Assembly: GCA_963920635.1 (NCBI GenBank)
Contig: OY987301.1
Span: 13,670,501-13,734,500, forward strand
DNA length: 64,000 bases
Direction: 5' to 3'
Source: Pseudeuparius sepicola
Taxonomy: Eukaryota > Arthropoda > Insecta > Coleoptera > Anthribidae
The notes beneath the pieces are model-generated. The model searched no databases. It was not told the DNA's origin and saw only the letters and a program-made list of their open reading frames with translations. Of this stretch, positions 1 through 9,711 are shown one piece after another; the stretch's first letter is position 1, and each line of letters opens with the position of its first letter. A program made the position numbers and the translations under genes.

Positions 1-983
1 TTTTGCATGCATTCCGCAAGGAAATCTCTCACAAGGGCTCTTGCATTTGTCTTTGTCCGAAGGATCTGTGAAATATGGTGGTGGGCAAACACATTCTCCA
101 GGTTGTATGCATTTCTCATTTGCTTTACATTCTTTGTCGTTTATACAACGTTTTTGAGCCGGTGCGCAAAGCCCGTTGTAAGGATCACCACCGTAGCCGT
201 GTGGACAATGACACTCATACGATCCGGGCTGGTTAATACATTCGGCATCATATCCGCAAGGCTTTGGTTGATCGCTACACTCATTTATATCGGCGCAAGA
301 ACCATCTGGAAGTGTTTTGTATCCTTTTGGACAAGCACAATAGCTGACTCCTCCTGTTATGGTTATGCATTCGGCACCGTTCGGACATGAGCCATCTGGT
401 TCACAGTTGGCCAGTACACAGTTGCCATCACTGAACTTATACGGTGGTTGGCATCGACAGTCGGGGCTGTTACATTCCAAGCATTCCAGAAATGGATTTC
501 CATTAAATCCGGGTGGGCACTGGCAATCATAGCTGCCGGGAAGGTTCTTACAGATAGCGTTAATACCACAAGCAGGTTTTTCTCTTAGTTCGGTACATTC
601 ATCGGCGTCCCTACATTTGTCTGTTTCGTGGTCTCTGACGTATCCTTGTACGCAGATACAGACAGATTCCTTGAGAAATTCATCAAGAACACACTGTTCG
701 CCAATGGGGCATGGGTTCGAATCTGAGCATCCCGATGGGAGGTTCGTTTTGGCACAACCCGATCTGTAGGGGTCTCCAGATGTCCCTCCAGGACACTGGC
801 AGGAAAACGCACCAGGTTCATTTTTGCAGACAGCGCCAGGTTGGCAAGGGTTACCAGCACATTCGTCTATGTCAACACAACCTGAATTGGTACCTGTGTA
901 TCCCGGACTGCAGATGCATTTGGGTTCCTGGTTCACCAACATGCATTCTTCATTTGGACCACATATCGTAGTTTCACAGGGAT
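1..983 (-). CDS. dpy: dumpy, large multi-module exon (partial, runs off window)
   Basis: The minus-strand frame stays open from the TTGCAG acceptor at 984-985 to the left edge, giving 327 codons after the split His codon. It encodes alternating DPY-like and EGF modules: HPCETTICGPNEEC, DIDECAGNPCQPGAVC, a six-Cys module at SDSNPCPIGEQC, DADECTELREKPACGINAIC, a compact CNSPDCRCQPPYKF module, CPNGAECITITGGVSYCACP, DINECSDQPKPCGYDAEC, and KCIQPGECVCPPPYF. The last visible residues are CKSPCERFPCGMHAK, the start of another DPY module. The exon must continue past base 1. Several plus-strand open frames over the same bases are shadows of this frame. Confidence 0.97.
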
Positions 984-1058
984 CTGCAATTAAAGAGATA
1001 TGGATAAAAACTGAACTTATAGTAAGAATATTATTATATTATAATAGTATCCACTTAC
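984..1058 (-). other. dpy: dumpy intron, 75 bp, GT-AG
   Basis: The intron has a GTAAGT donor on the minus strand and a TTAATTGCAG acceptor, and is AT-rich. The phase 1 junction gives His (C|AT). Confidence 0.93.
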
Positions 1059-1427
1059 GTCGGCAGTCATTTCCAACATTTGGTTCTGGACAGAGACATC
1101 TCTTCTTGTTGTCACAAATAGCATTTCCGGGACAGTTTGAGTCGCTAGTGCAAGTTACTATTTCATTGCACTTGGTCTTTGGATCTGGGTCAGGGACGGT
1201 GTTTTCCGGACATTCGCATGTGTACGAGCCTGGCAGATTTCTACAAACGGCACCAACACCACAAGTATTTGGTTGGGAACATTCATCGACATCGAAACAT
1301 TTGGAATTGGGATTGCCTGTGTAGCCAGGTTTACACTGACAGGCGAAGGTTCCAGGTAAGTTTGTGCATACGGCATCGGTACCACAACGACCACTTGGGC
1401 CGTGGGTTTTTTCGCATTCATCGATAT
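1059..1427 (-). CDS. dpy: dumpy, two cbEGF plus Cys-rich linker exon
   Basis: This 369-bp exon (123 codons, phase 1-1) has a TTTTTTAG acceptor and a CGAC|GTAAGT donor. It encodes DIDECEKTHGPSGRCGTDAVC... and DVDECSQPNTCGVGAVC..., followed by a Cys-rich segment ending CPEPNVGNDCR. The last base joins the next exon to make His, giving CRHPCE. The flanking introns are only 89 and 75 bp. Confidence 0.96.
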
Positions 1428-1516
1428 CTAAAAAATAACATTTATTGCATTCAATAATGATGAGACCAATGTTAAATTGTGTTCATTATGAAAAGGATAT
1501 ATTGATTTATACATAC
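1428..1516 (-). other. dpy: dumpy intron, 89 bp, GT-AG
   Basis: The intron has a GTATGT donor and a TTTTTTAG acceptor. The phase 1 junction makes Asp of DIDEC. Confidence 0.93.
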
Positions 1517-1877
1517 CAACACATCCAGCGGCAATATCACTTGGATTAAAAGTCCACCCGTCTTCACAGATACAATAAGCTTCCTGACCATCGGGTTTGC
1601 AATAAGCATGGTCTCCACATTTAACATCTTCGCAAGGTGCCTTGCATTGCACTACCGGTGGAGCACCGACATAACCATTCTCGCATTCGCAAGTAAAGCT
1701 TCCTATTGTGTTTGTACATATGGAAAACGGGCCACAGGGTTGATCCTTGCACTCGTCTATATCAACACATACAGCACCTTTTGGCTTGAAGCCTTTTTGG
1801 CAGAAGCATTGGTTTTCTACGCATTCGGCATTGTTTGTGCAATCAAAGTTGGATTTACAGAGAATGTTGACATCAAT
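1517..1877 (-). CDS. dpy: dumpy, EGF plus DPY-type module exon
   Basis: This 361-bp exon runs from phase 0 to phase 1, with a TTTTTTAG acceptor and a GTTG|GTATGT donor. It opens with IDVNILCKSNFDCTNNAEC, a four-disulfide DPY-like module, and continues with a cbEGF (DIDECKDQPCGPFSIC). It ends with the diagnostic stretch PCEDVKCGDHAYCKPDGQEA, then YCICEDGWTFNPSDIAAGCV. That last block is nearly invariant in insect Dumpy as I remember it, and is the strongest single identifier of the gene in this window. Confidence 0.97.
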
Positions 1878-2132
1878 CTAAAAAATTATTCTATTTTGAT
1901 GTGTTGAAATAATATGGTGGTTGCAAAGGATTCTTATATCTTCCGGATAAAAACAATAACAATCTGAATGAAACACAGTTGTTTAAAACTTGGAAAAAAT
2001 AAGGAGATACATGTCCATTTTACACTCTGTTGATAGGTGATATATTTAAAGTTATTATTTCATCCCCAAGCAATTTGACATTGCTATTTCTATCCTCACG
2101 ATATAAGAACATATTGGGCTGATGTTACAAAC
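1878..2132 (-). other. dpy: dumpy intron, 255 bp, GT-AG, phase 0
   Basis: The intron has a GTTTGT donor and an ATTTTTTAG acceptor. It is the only phase 0 intron among the eight visible. Confidence 0.92.
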
Positions 2133-2386
2133 CTGTTCGCACGCGACTTGTGGAGATGGTTTGCCTTGGTAACCTTGAGGACAAATGCAGTTGTATCCAG
2201 GTACCGCATTTTCACAGATGGCATGGGTTCCGCATGGCTTTTCTAACACAGCACATTCATCTATATCCACACACCCTTTATGGGCATCTCCTGTGTAGTC
2301 TTCTTTACAGGAGCAAGTGTAGCTGCCCAGAGAGTTTTTGCACGCGGCATTCTCTCCGCAAGGGTTCGACTCGCACTCGTTTACAT
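2133..2386 (-). CDS. dpy: dumpy, two-EGF exon
   Basis: This 254-bp exon has a TCCTTAG acceptor and an ACAG|GTTTGT donor. It enters in phase 1 and leaves in phase 0. It encodes two calcium-binding EGF repeats, DVNECESNPCGENAAC... and DIDECAVLEKPCGTHAIC..., and ends VACEQ. CEQ followed by (I/V)DVNILC in the next exon is the same junction I recall in fly Dumpy, which supports the only phase-0 splice of the set. Confidence 0.95.
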
Positions 2387-4127
2387 CTAAGGAAATTTTA
2401 TAAAACATGTTCTACAAACGTTCAGAAAAACAAAGGGAGACACAAACACATACCAAAAAGAAGACAGACTGAAAGAAACAGAACAGGTAAAGACAAAATA
2501 CGAGGAGTTACCAGCTGGAAGTGAAAACTACGGTGATTACCAAAATGATACTCTGCGGGTGAACAAGAAATACATAGGTTTGTACAAAAATGTATACAGT
2601 ACAGTTAGGCTTTCTAAAATTACTGGGATACATACCAATAAATACATAGGGTAAAAATACGAGTAGTAGGCAAATAAAGTACTAGCTGTTAACATGTGGA
2701 AGTACTGGAAAATAAAATATAATTACCAATCTATATACCAATACAAGGAGTAGATAACTATTAGTTTGGAGCAAGGGAAGCTACGCATGCCCAATGTTTT
2801 TGTTTGTAACTTCTGCAAATCCTGTTAAGTGCGATAATTTTTATAATTTGAACTTCGAAGAACCACAACCAGAGAAAATTTGAAGCACAAGTTATAACAA
2901 CTATCCACTTGCAAAAAATCCAGAAACACAAACGAAAACCATAATGTTCTATCTATCCAACTAAGGTTTCTTGTAAAAGTTTTGTTCTACTACTGTCTTT
3001 TAAGTAGTTTTGGGAATAAAGCATTGACTAACATATTTGTGTTAAGAAAATTAAGCATTGATTTATAAGCAAAAGGTGCAAAATGAATGTTTGTGCTCAA
3101 TTGTTTCATATGTCAGCAAATAGTTTGCAAGAGCAGTGATTATTAAAAACAAAAAACCTTAGTTGGACAGATTTTTTATACACCATTCATTCTAAAGATA
3201 TATTTTGTGAATTTCTTAAAATTGTTATAGTGGGCTTGAAAATTTATTCAGAAAAGATTCAGTTTATTAAAATTTTTTTGTTATCGTTTAACAAAGTATA
3301 AAAGGATTTCCAAAATAGTTACCTTAGGATTTTTATATTAATTTTTTTTAGAAAATTAATGCAATATTATCTCACTCGTTCATACCATGATATGCATTAA
3401 TTGCTGCATTAATAAGTAAATCACTTGTGGTGAAGGTTGATTTTCTACTTCATTTTATCCCAGAAAAGGATTTTATTTGTTGAGTATGCCAATTTTAGAG
3501 TTGTTATTTGCAATTGCTTGGACTTTTACTTTTTAGTTAATTATTATTCCATTATTCTATTTTGTTAGATGTTAAATAATTTAGTTACATTGTTATTAGA
3601 TACTTCTTATTAGGCATTTGCAGCAATTTCTTAAGCCAATTGGGTTAAAAAAATTGGTAGAAACTGTCTTGATCATGCGTAAAATAAAATAAGTTGTTTT
3701 AGAAAAAAATTTTCTTTGTTAATTAGACAGCTAAAATCGTTAACTGACATATTAATAAAGATTGCTCACAGCTCTTATAAATACGTCATTCAATGGTAAA
3801 ATGAGAACTTTAATTGCAAAAATGTTCCTATTAAAAAAATAAAAACATTTATTATTGTGACTTAAAGCTGATTTTCGTATAAAAACTTCTTGCCGCAAGT
3901 GCCAACAATGCAACCCTTCTAATGTGCAACAAACATAACCTCTAAATCTATTAAGAGCAAATATCTTGGGTTAAACAAAATTCTACGTGAATTTTTGTAC
4001 AAGAAAATCAGTCTTCACGTGCCTGTTTCACATAAATTATATACAGTTGTATCACAGAAAATATAAGTTTGAGTTATGTTTTCTGTGGTTGTATGTACAG
4101 TTTTTCGTGACATTCTCAAACAAGTAC
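2387..4127 (-). other. dpy: dumpy intron, 1.7 kb
   Basis: The intron has a GTACTT donor and a TCCTTAG acceptor. It is AT-rich, and no EGF-coding exon is visible on the minus strand inside it. The only recognisable content is a short repeat relic at 3739-3795, resembling the terminal parts of the element at 44432-44611. I see nothing else in it. Confidence 0.85.
3739..3795. repeat. short degenerate TIR relic
   Basis: CGTTAACTGACATATTAATA at the left and ATACGTCATTCAA at the right mirror the termini of the 180-bp element at 44432-44611 (CGTTGACTGACGTATTAATA...). Only about 57 bp remain, so this looks like an internally deleted, diverged copy. Confidence 0.5.
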
Positions 4128-4286
4128 CTGTGCAATCAGTCATGGGGTCTCCAATGAAACCAGGTGGACACGAACATCTGAAGCTTCCCTCAAGGTTTGA
4201 GCACAAGGCGTTTCTTCCACAAGGATTGTTTCTTGAACATTCATCCATGTCGTGGCAGCCGGTTGAATAGGCATCTCCGTCATAAC
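4128..4286 (-). CDS. dpy: dumpy, EGF exon
   Basis: This 159-bp exon (phase 1-1) has a TCTGTAG acceptor and an ACAG|GTACTT donor. It starts by finishing the EGF begun in the previous exon (GYDGDAYSTGC). It then encodes a full cbEGF beginning HDMDECSRNNPCGRNALC and ending PPGFIGDPMTDCT, and joins DVNEC of the next exon. In the Drosophila protein, as I remember it, two further EGF repeats stand between this position and the DVNEC/INEC repeat. No such exon is visible in the 1741-bp intron that follows. Confidence 0.95.
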
Positions 4287-4566
4287 CTACAGAAACAATT
4301 ATATTTAGTCACAAATTCTGACACATCTCGATGAAGAATAGTTTTATTTCCATTGTTATCTTGTCTACGGCCGAATAAAAAAGGGAAGAAATTTTTAAGC
4401 TTATCTGAGCATGGCTTTCCGTTGGTAAAAACTACTTATACAGGGTGTTCGAAAAATAGACGGAGATATTTTAGAGGGTGATTCCCTGTTAAGAAATATG
4501 AAAAACAGTTTCTATAAACATGGGTCCGGAAATGCAGAGTTTTCAAGATACAGGATGTTAAATATA

Positions 4567-4732
4567 TTGCATGTCACTGGACAAAATTGGTTTATCAATT
4601 TTTGCAAAAAAAATCACAAGTGCCTTGGAAAACAAATAATCAAAAGCATTTCTAGGAAAGAGTGTTATTGCAACTTTTCCAATATCATAACATAAAGTAC
4701 ACTACAACCAATTTTGTCCAGTGACATGCAAT
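4567..4732. mobile_element. small TIR element nested in the larger one
   Basis: TTGCATGTCACTGGACAAAA at the left and its inverse (…TTTTGTCCAGTGACATGCAA) at the right form 27-bp inverted repeats around about 110 bp of AT-rich DNA. It lies inside the left part of the 4439-5163 element. Confidence 0.7.
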
Positions 4733-4849
4733 AAAACGGTTTTTATTTTTTTTCTCGAAAACGAAGTGAGATAGGAAAACAATACAAGAGGGAAAGAAGT
4801 TGTATTTTTAGATGCTTAATTAAACAAAAAATATTAAAGTTACAAAAAA

Positions 4850-4912
4850 GGTAGTGGCGTACATTTTTTTGATAATAATATTCGCTAAGGTGCCCCCCGG
4901 GACGCCACTGGA
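4850..4912. repeat. mini hAT-like ends (GTGGCGT...ACGCCAC)
   Basis: AGTGGCGTAC and, 45 bp on, CCCCCCGGGACGCCACT look like the two ends of the CAGTGGCGT-type hAT elements seen elsewhere in the window, with almost all the interior lost. This is a weak call on length alone. Confidence 0.35.
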
Positions 4913-5301
4913 CTTAATAAATTTAATCTAGTTAGGGCGAAATTAGCCTCTTAATACAACAAATAACATTGCCAAATTTCAACAGAATCGAGTAAATAAT
5001 TTTTAAGACATTAATAATTTCATGTTTTATTTTTTTATATTTAACATCCTGTATCTTGAAAACTCTGCATTTCCGGACCCATGTTTATAGAAACTTTTTT
5101 TCATATTTCTTAACAGGGAATCACCCTCTAAAATATCTCCGTCTATTTTTCGAACACCCTGTATAGCTTAAAAACTCTGAGCACCGCGCCGACAAGAATT
5201 TTAGCGGGACACCAATGGAAATTGGAGCTGCATATTTTCAATTTCCCGCTTATTCTTTGTGGGCAGATTTCGCGGTCGTGATAGACACTCTGAAAACTTG
5301 C

Positions 5302-5514
5302 CTGGGGGACAATAGCATTCTCTTCCACCAACAACGTTTCGGCATAGTGCTCCAGGTCCACAAACTCCATCGTGTTCACATTCGTCCACATCAACACATC
5401 CATCATACGGATTTCCGGCAAATCCTTCTGGACAGACACAAGTGTAGTTGCCTGGTTGGTTGTGACAGACGGCGTTCCGCCCACAGGCATTTGGATTCCT
5501 ACACTCATCGATAT
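5302..5514 (-). CDS. dpy: dumpy, two-EGF exon with non-canonical GC splice donor
   Basis: This 213-bp exon has a TTTCAG acceptor. It encodes one whole cbEGF (DIDECRNPNACGRNAVC...) and most of a second (DVDECEHDGVCGPGALC...), ending CYCPP plus one base. The only donor that gives phase 1 and continues the second EGF is CAG|GCAAGT, the standard form of a GC-AG intron. Joining to the exon at 4286 yields CPP-GYDGDAYSTGC, which completes the EGF. Nearby GT dinucleotides (CAA|GTTTTC and AGA|GTGTCT) would give phase 2 and break the frame. Without splicing, the frame runs 35 more codons into the intron before a stop. Confidence 0.93.
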
Positions 5515-7717
5515 CTGAAATACGAAGAAGATGGTTATGATCAGAATAATGATTCGTGTTGCTTTTATTACATTTCACAAAGAAAATCGCCCTAATTCAA
5601 TTTTTTATTTATTTGTGAGAATTCAATCGTCCCTGCACATAAATATTGTCTACCCCACACCTGAGACCAGGTTATTTTTATTTTGACAACGAAATGAGAT
5701 TATTGTTTGATCTATTTGCATCTATTCTGTTACGAAATGAGGTGTGTCGCGTTTGACCTTTAATAATAATAATACATTACTGGCATATTACAGTGTGGTC
5801 ATTTAAGTGTGCAACATATGGAATTTTTTTTAATAATTGCACAACGAAAATAGAAATATTCCCGAAAGGTGGTGCACGTTCTATAATCATATCAGGCGCA
5901 CTTAGAATGGTTGCAAGTCAAACAGCATACAGGGTAGGTCAAAAAATATAAAAATTGTACAAGAGTAAAGTACCCTTATTTCAGAAAATCCAGCAAAATG
6001 TTACTAGGAAAAGTTATCTAGAATTAAAAGTTATGCCTAAATACCAAAACGTGGCCTCCTAAAAAAAGTAAATATATTTGTTTGAAAAACATTTATAAAT
6101 TCCTAAAAAAAAATTGTTTTAATATTCACCCTAAACAATTTCATAAATCAATCAAAATTATATCAATTTCGCATAACTTTGTTCAAATTCAAGCTTATTA
6201 GAAAAATTAACTTAGATTTTTAATTTTTTAGGGAATCACAAACTTCATGTTTGTTGCAACGATATTAAAGAAAACTTAAAAAAAACTTTAATGTCTGTAT
6301 TTTGGTTGTGCAATTAATAAAAAAAAGTCCCATATGTTGCACACTTAAATGACCACACTGTATACAATAACACAATATTATATTGCATATAGTGCATTCA
6401 TAATGTCTTTAAAAGGCTTGTGTGCCTGCTAGTCTTATTTCTGAATTTAAGCCTAAAATTAACACAGTTTTTCTTATCTTATTTTCGAGTGCCATAAACA
6501 GGTTTAATTTAAGTGAAACCGAACAGTAAACATATTTTCTTACTGCCCACTAAGAAAAAACAAGAAAACAGGCGTTCAGCCAATTTTATTTTGGTTAATT
6601 AATTATATAATAACCTTAATTAAATAAATTAAGGTTAATTTTATTTGTTCAAGGAAATTAAAGCTCTTGACTCCATATAATTTCTGCACAAACAATAAAG
6701 CGAAAAATATAATTAAAAAACAAATTAGGATTCAATTACAATTTTATAAAAACGAATATGGCGTTCCAGTTTCAGATAATTTTCATAGCTGGTGTTAGGT
6801 GTGGGGTCGTATACAGTGCGATATTTTTTAGACGATTTTAGTCAGTTAAGAAAATTTTAGAAAATGAATAAACCCGACTCCCACGCAAACTGTATAGAAC
6901 TTAGTAAAATTTGAGGACATGATTAAATTACGTTTTTAGTTTAGTTAGATTTCAACTTTTTTAGGAATTGAATAATCGTGGTTGAAGTGGTAATAAAATA
7001 AACACACTTTACTTGGAATATTCCCTATAAAAAGTGTTCGCTATAGACCTTGCGGTAAATTATCTTAATTTTAAGAAGCAACCAAGTGAGAGCTAACGTA
7101 AGATGCTTCTGTAAAAAGTGCAACTAATTTCTTATTCTTGCATATGTTTGTACTGTGTATTAACCAAAAGGAAGTAAATTTATTTTAATTAACTTCCTAA
7201 TTCAACCACAAAAAATGAGATTATATACGTATTCGCAAATGATTATGTATAGAATAATAATTGTCCAATATCAGATTGGAAAGTGAAGTGTTATTCGATA
7301 TAGGTTTGGCAACACCATGCACAAGACATCGTGTTTCGTTTTTAATAGTACGTTTCTCTTACGATATCAATTGTTTATTGTAAAGTGTGTCAGAGAATGG
7401 ACGGCAGAAAAGCGATCCAATTCTGCCTAATGTAATTTTGTTGTGCTCTGGTAATTAAATTGTGGTTATTTCATTCTTATCCTAGAGGTTATTTTAGGTC
7501 TGAATGTTGAAGGAATTAGTTTTATTTCAAATTTCAATATGTGCTGTCTAAGGCTAATTTGTATTTTGTTGTCATTTAGAAAACTTTAAATATCTACATT
7601 CAATATATCCTCCATCCTGACGTAAAAAAAAACAGATCTGTTACCTAGTTAATTTCTTTTAAAATTCTTTTTAGCGCACTGTTAAAACTGTCTAATAAAA
7701 TTGTAGAATTTCCATAC
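5515..7717 (-). other. dpy: dumpy intron, 2.2 kb
   Basis: The intron has a GTATGG donor and a TTTCAG acceptor. It contains the TIR element at 5789-6362. The remaining 6363-7717 is AT-rich, with no ORF or repeat structure I can interpret. Confidence 0.85.
5789..6362. mobile_element. TACAGTGTGG-type TIR element
   Basis: The left end TACAGTGTGGTCATTTAAGT and right end ACTTAAATGACCACACTGTA form near-perfect inverted repeats of about 33 bp with TA boundaries. The interior is non-coding. Matching interior blocks (CAGCATACAGGGTAGGTCAA, and the AGAATGGTTGCAAGTC block) recur in the longer copy at 54819-55767, so these are members of one family. Confidence 0.85.
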
Positions 7718-7849
7718 CTAGACATAAGGATTCACCATCTCCTTCGTAACCTGGTTTGCATTTGCAGAGGAAATGCGCTGGTAGGTTACAACACTCGGCA
7801 TTTTGTACACATCTGGCAGCTATGGCGGGATCTTCGCATTCGTTTATGT
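7718..7849 (-). CDS. dpy: dumpy, cbEGF exon with CC pair
   Basis: This 132-bp exon (44 codons, phase 1-1) has a TTTGCAG acceptor and a CTAG|GTATGG donor. It encodes one cbEGF starting DINEC with seven cysteines. The extra one comes from an adjacent CC pair in AECCNLPAHFLCKC, a signature I recall from Drosophila Dumpy at the same place in the repeat order. It ends CKPGYEGDG...LCL, and the last base joins AT of the next exon to make Asp, starting DIDEC. The exon is isolated between introns of 29 kb and 2.2 kb. Confidence 0.95.
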
Positions 7850-8532
7850 CTGCAAACAAAGGAAAATTGTTGGAATAACAACTTATAACCGACTTCACAA
7901 ACCACAACAATACCAAAGGAGAATTACCTAACAATTTACATTGAACTTATAGCCCAGGAAGAGTCTGGGGCATAGTTTCGAGTTTACGGTTATATCCTAC
8001 AGAATCACAATTAAAAAGAAGGTTTCGTAAAGTTGTTTGGCTAATACAACCCTTTGATACATTCCTTCCCTTCATAAGTGTTTTAAATCCAAAACAAATA
8101 TTAATTTCATATTTTAATCTTAGATATAATTACTCGGCAGCAAGGCTTATGGTCAATCTAAATCCCATTACCTCTCTATAACCAAACCATCGATTTATTT
8201 AAATGAAAGCAATTATTTATAGCTCGTAATGCTTATTGTGGGCGTCGTCCGAGAGCTTCCGAAGTTGGAATCTCTTATTAAATCTACCATCTAATTGATT
8301 CGTACGATTATTGTGATATTTATTACCGCCATATCGCAACAACTGTCCGTTGTTTACATAGCCACTTTTGGTGAGGCATGCGGGGTCTTTGTTTTCATTG
8401 CGCAATATGCGTGAGTTAAGGTAAGTTAAGGTGACGTCAGATTGATTATCGTTGTTGCCCTTTTTGGGAAGGTGCAGTCACACAAACAATATGAGTGCCT
8501 TCAGAAAAAAAAAACAACATAGAAATGGCATA

Positions 8533-9711
8533 TACAGGGTGAATCAGTTTTTTGTGGCAGGACTTTTAACAGGTGATAGATCTTCAAAAAATAACCGCAC
8601 TTTTTCGTATAAACTATATCTTTTAGGCTTCATAGAAAACTTACAGGGTGTTAAAGTTGGAATACATTGAATATTTACCAAACTAGTTGAGATATTTAAG
8701 TCATATTTGGTACGTTATAACGGCATGGGTTAGCATAGAACCTGTTAATATTGAACATCTTGCACAACCAGTGGCGGAGAAGTGGGTAATTGGTAAAATT
8801 ATTTTTAGAAAAAAAATGAACCTTGTATTGTAATAAAAGGTATTGAAATTTTTATATAGATTTTAATTGCAGACAAAAATGTCCTCTTGGTATTTGTTCG
8901 CATGTGTTATAGTTTAATGGAAAACTTCATTTTTTTGTATTATTTTAGAGTAGGTATTTCGGAAAAATTAACTAAAAGATTTGCCCCATAAGTGAGACTC
9001 AAAATAGAAAAAACGTGTTTCTTACTTTAAATAAAGTATCGTTTTCAACAAACTACCCATTCAAGGTTTTACTTTTCAAGATACAGAGCGTAACATTAAT
9101 TGTATCTTCCTTTTAAATGTTTTAGACCCTGTAACTTCAAAAGAAAAACCTTGAATGGGTTAGTTTATTGGAAAAAGTTACTTTATTTAAAGTAAGAAAC
9201 ACGTTTTTTCTATTCTGAGTCTCACTTATGGGGCACAGTTATTAATTAATTTTTCCGAAATAGGTAGGTACTCTAAAATAATAAAAAAAAAAGAAATTTG
9301 ACATTAAACTATAACACATGCGAACAAATACCAAGAGGACATTTTTGTCTGCAATTAAAATCTACATAAAAAATTCAATACCTTTATTACAATACAATAG
9401 GTGATTCATTTTTTTCTAGAAATAATTTTACCAATTACCTACTTCTCCGCCACTGGTTGTGCAAGATGTTCGATATTAACAGGTTTTATGCTAACCCATG
9501 CCGTTATAACGTGTACCAAATATGACTTAAATATCTCAACTAGTTTGGTAAATACTCAATATATTCCACATATTTTTTCCAACTTTAACACCCTGTAACT
9601 TTTCTATGAAGCCTTAAAAATATATAGGTAGTTTATACGAAAAAGTACGCTTATTTTTTGAAGATCTATCACCTGTTAATGTCCTGCTACAAAAAACTGA
9701 TTCACCCTGTA
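8533..9711. mobile_element. long-TIR TACAGGGTG element (family D, copy 1)
   Basis: TACAGGGTGAATCAGTTTTT begins it and AAAACTGATTCACCCTGTA ends it. The whole 1.18 kb folds: left GGACTTTTAACAGGTGATAG pairs with CTATCACCTGTTAATGTCC, and the middle holds inverted copies of CAACCAGTGGCGGAGAAGTG near 8769 and 9450. No coding capacity remains. Homologues are at 31995-32664 and 49180-50361, with a solo end at 13640-13670. Confidence 0.88.

Larger units (their letters stand above)
4439..5163. mobile_element. TACAGGGTG-type TIR element with about 140-bp arms
   Basis: The left end TACAGGGTGTTCGAAAAATA and right end TTTTTCGAACACCCTGTA are inverted. The pairing continues inward for about 130-140 bp, through TTCCGGACCCATGTTTATAG and its mirror. 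It starts and ends at TA, as expected of Tc1/mariner-class insertions. It carries no transposase and contains a nested smaller TIR unit (4567-4732). Confidence 0.88.
4287..5301 (-). other. dpy: dumpy GC-AG intron, 1.0 kb, mostly a transposon
   Basis: The intron begins GCAAGT and ends TCTGTAG on the minus strand. About 725 of its 1015 bp are one TACAGGGTG-type element (4439-5163), so the ancestral intron was probably about 290 bp. Confidence 0.88.

Noticed and set aside
7..971. Plus-strand open frames over the left end (7-390, 711-971, 824-1324)
   Set aside because: They overlap the minus-strand dumpy exons, which have conserved EGF spacing, splice sites and phases. The plus frames have no domain and are antisense shadows.
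5143..5578. Minus frames 5143-5508 and 5201-5578 as intact short genes
   Set aside because: 5201-5578 is the dumpy exon read through its GC donor into the intron. 5143-5508 is another frame of the same bases.
9401..9598. Frame with CARCSILTGFMLTHAV, repeated in 49300-49563
   Set aside because: It is part of the long-TIR family D element (three copies) and shows no recognisable domain. Hydrophobicity reflects AT-rich codons.
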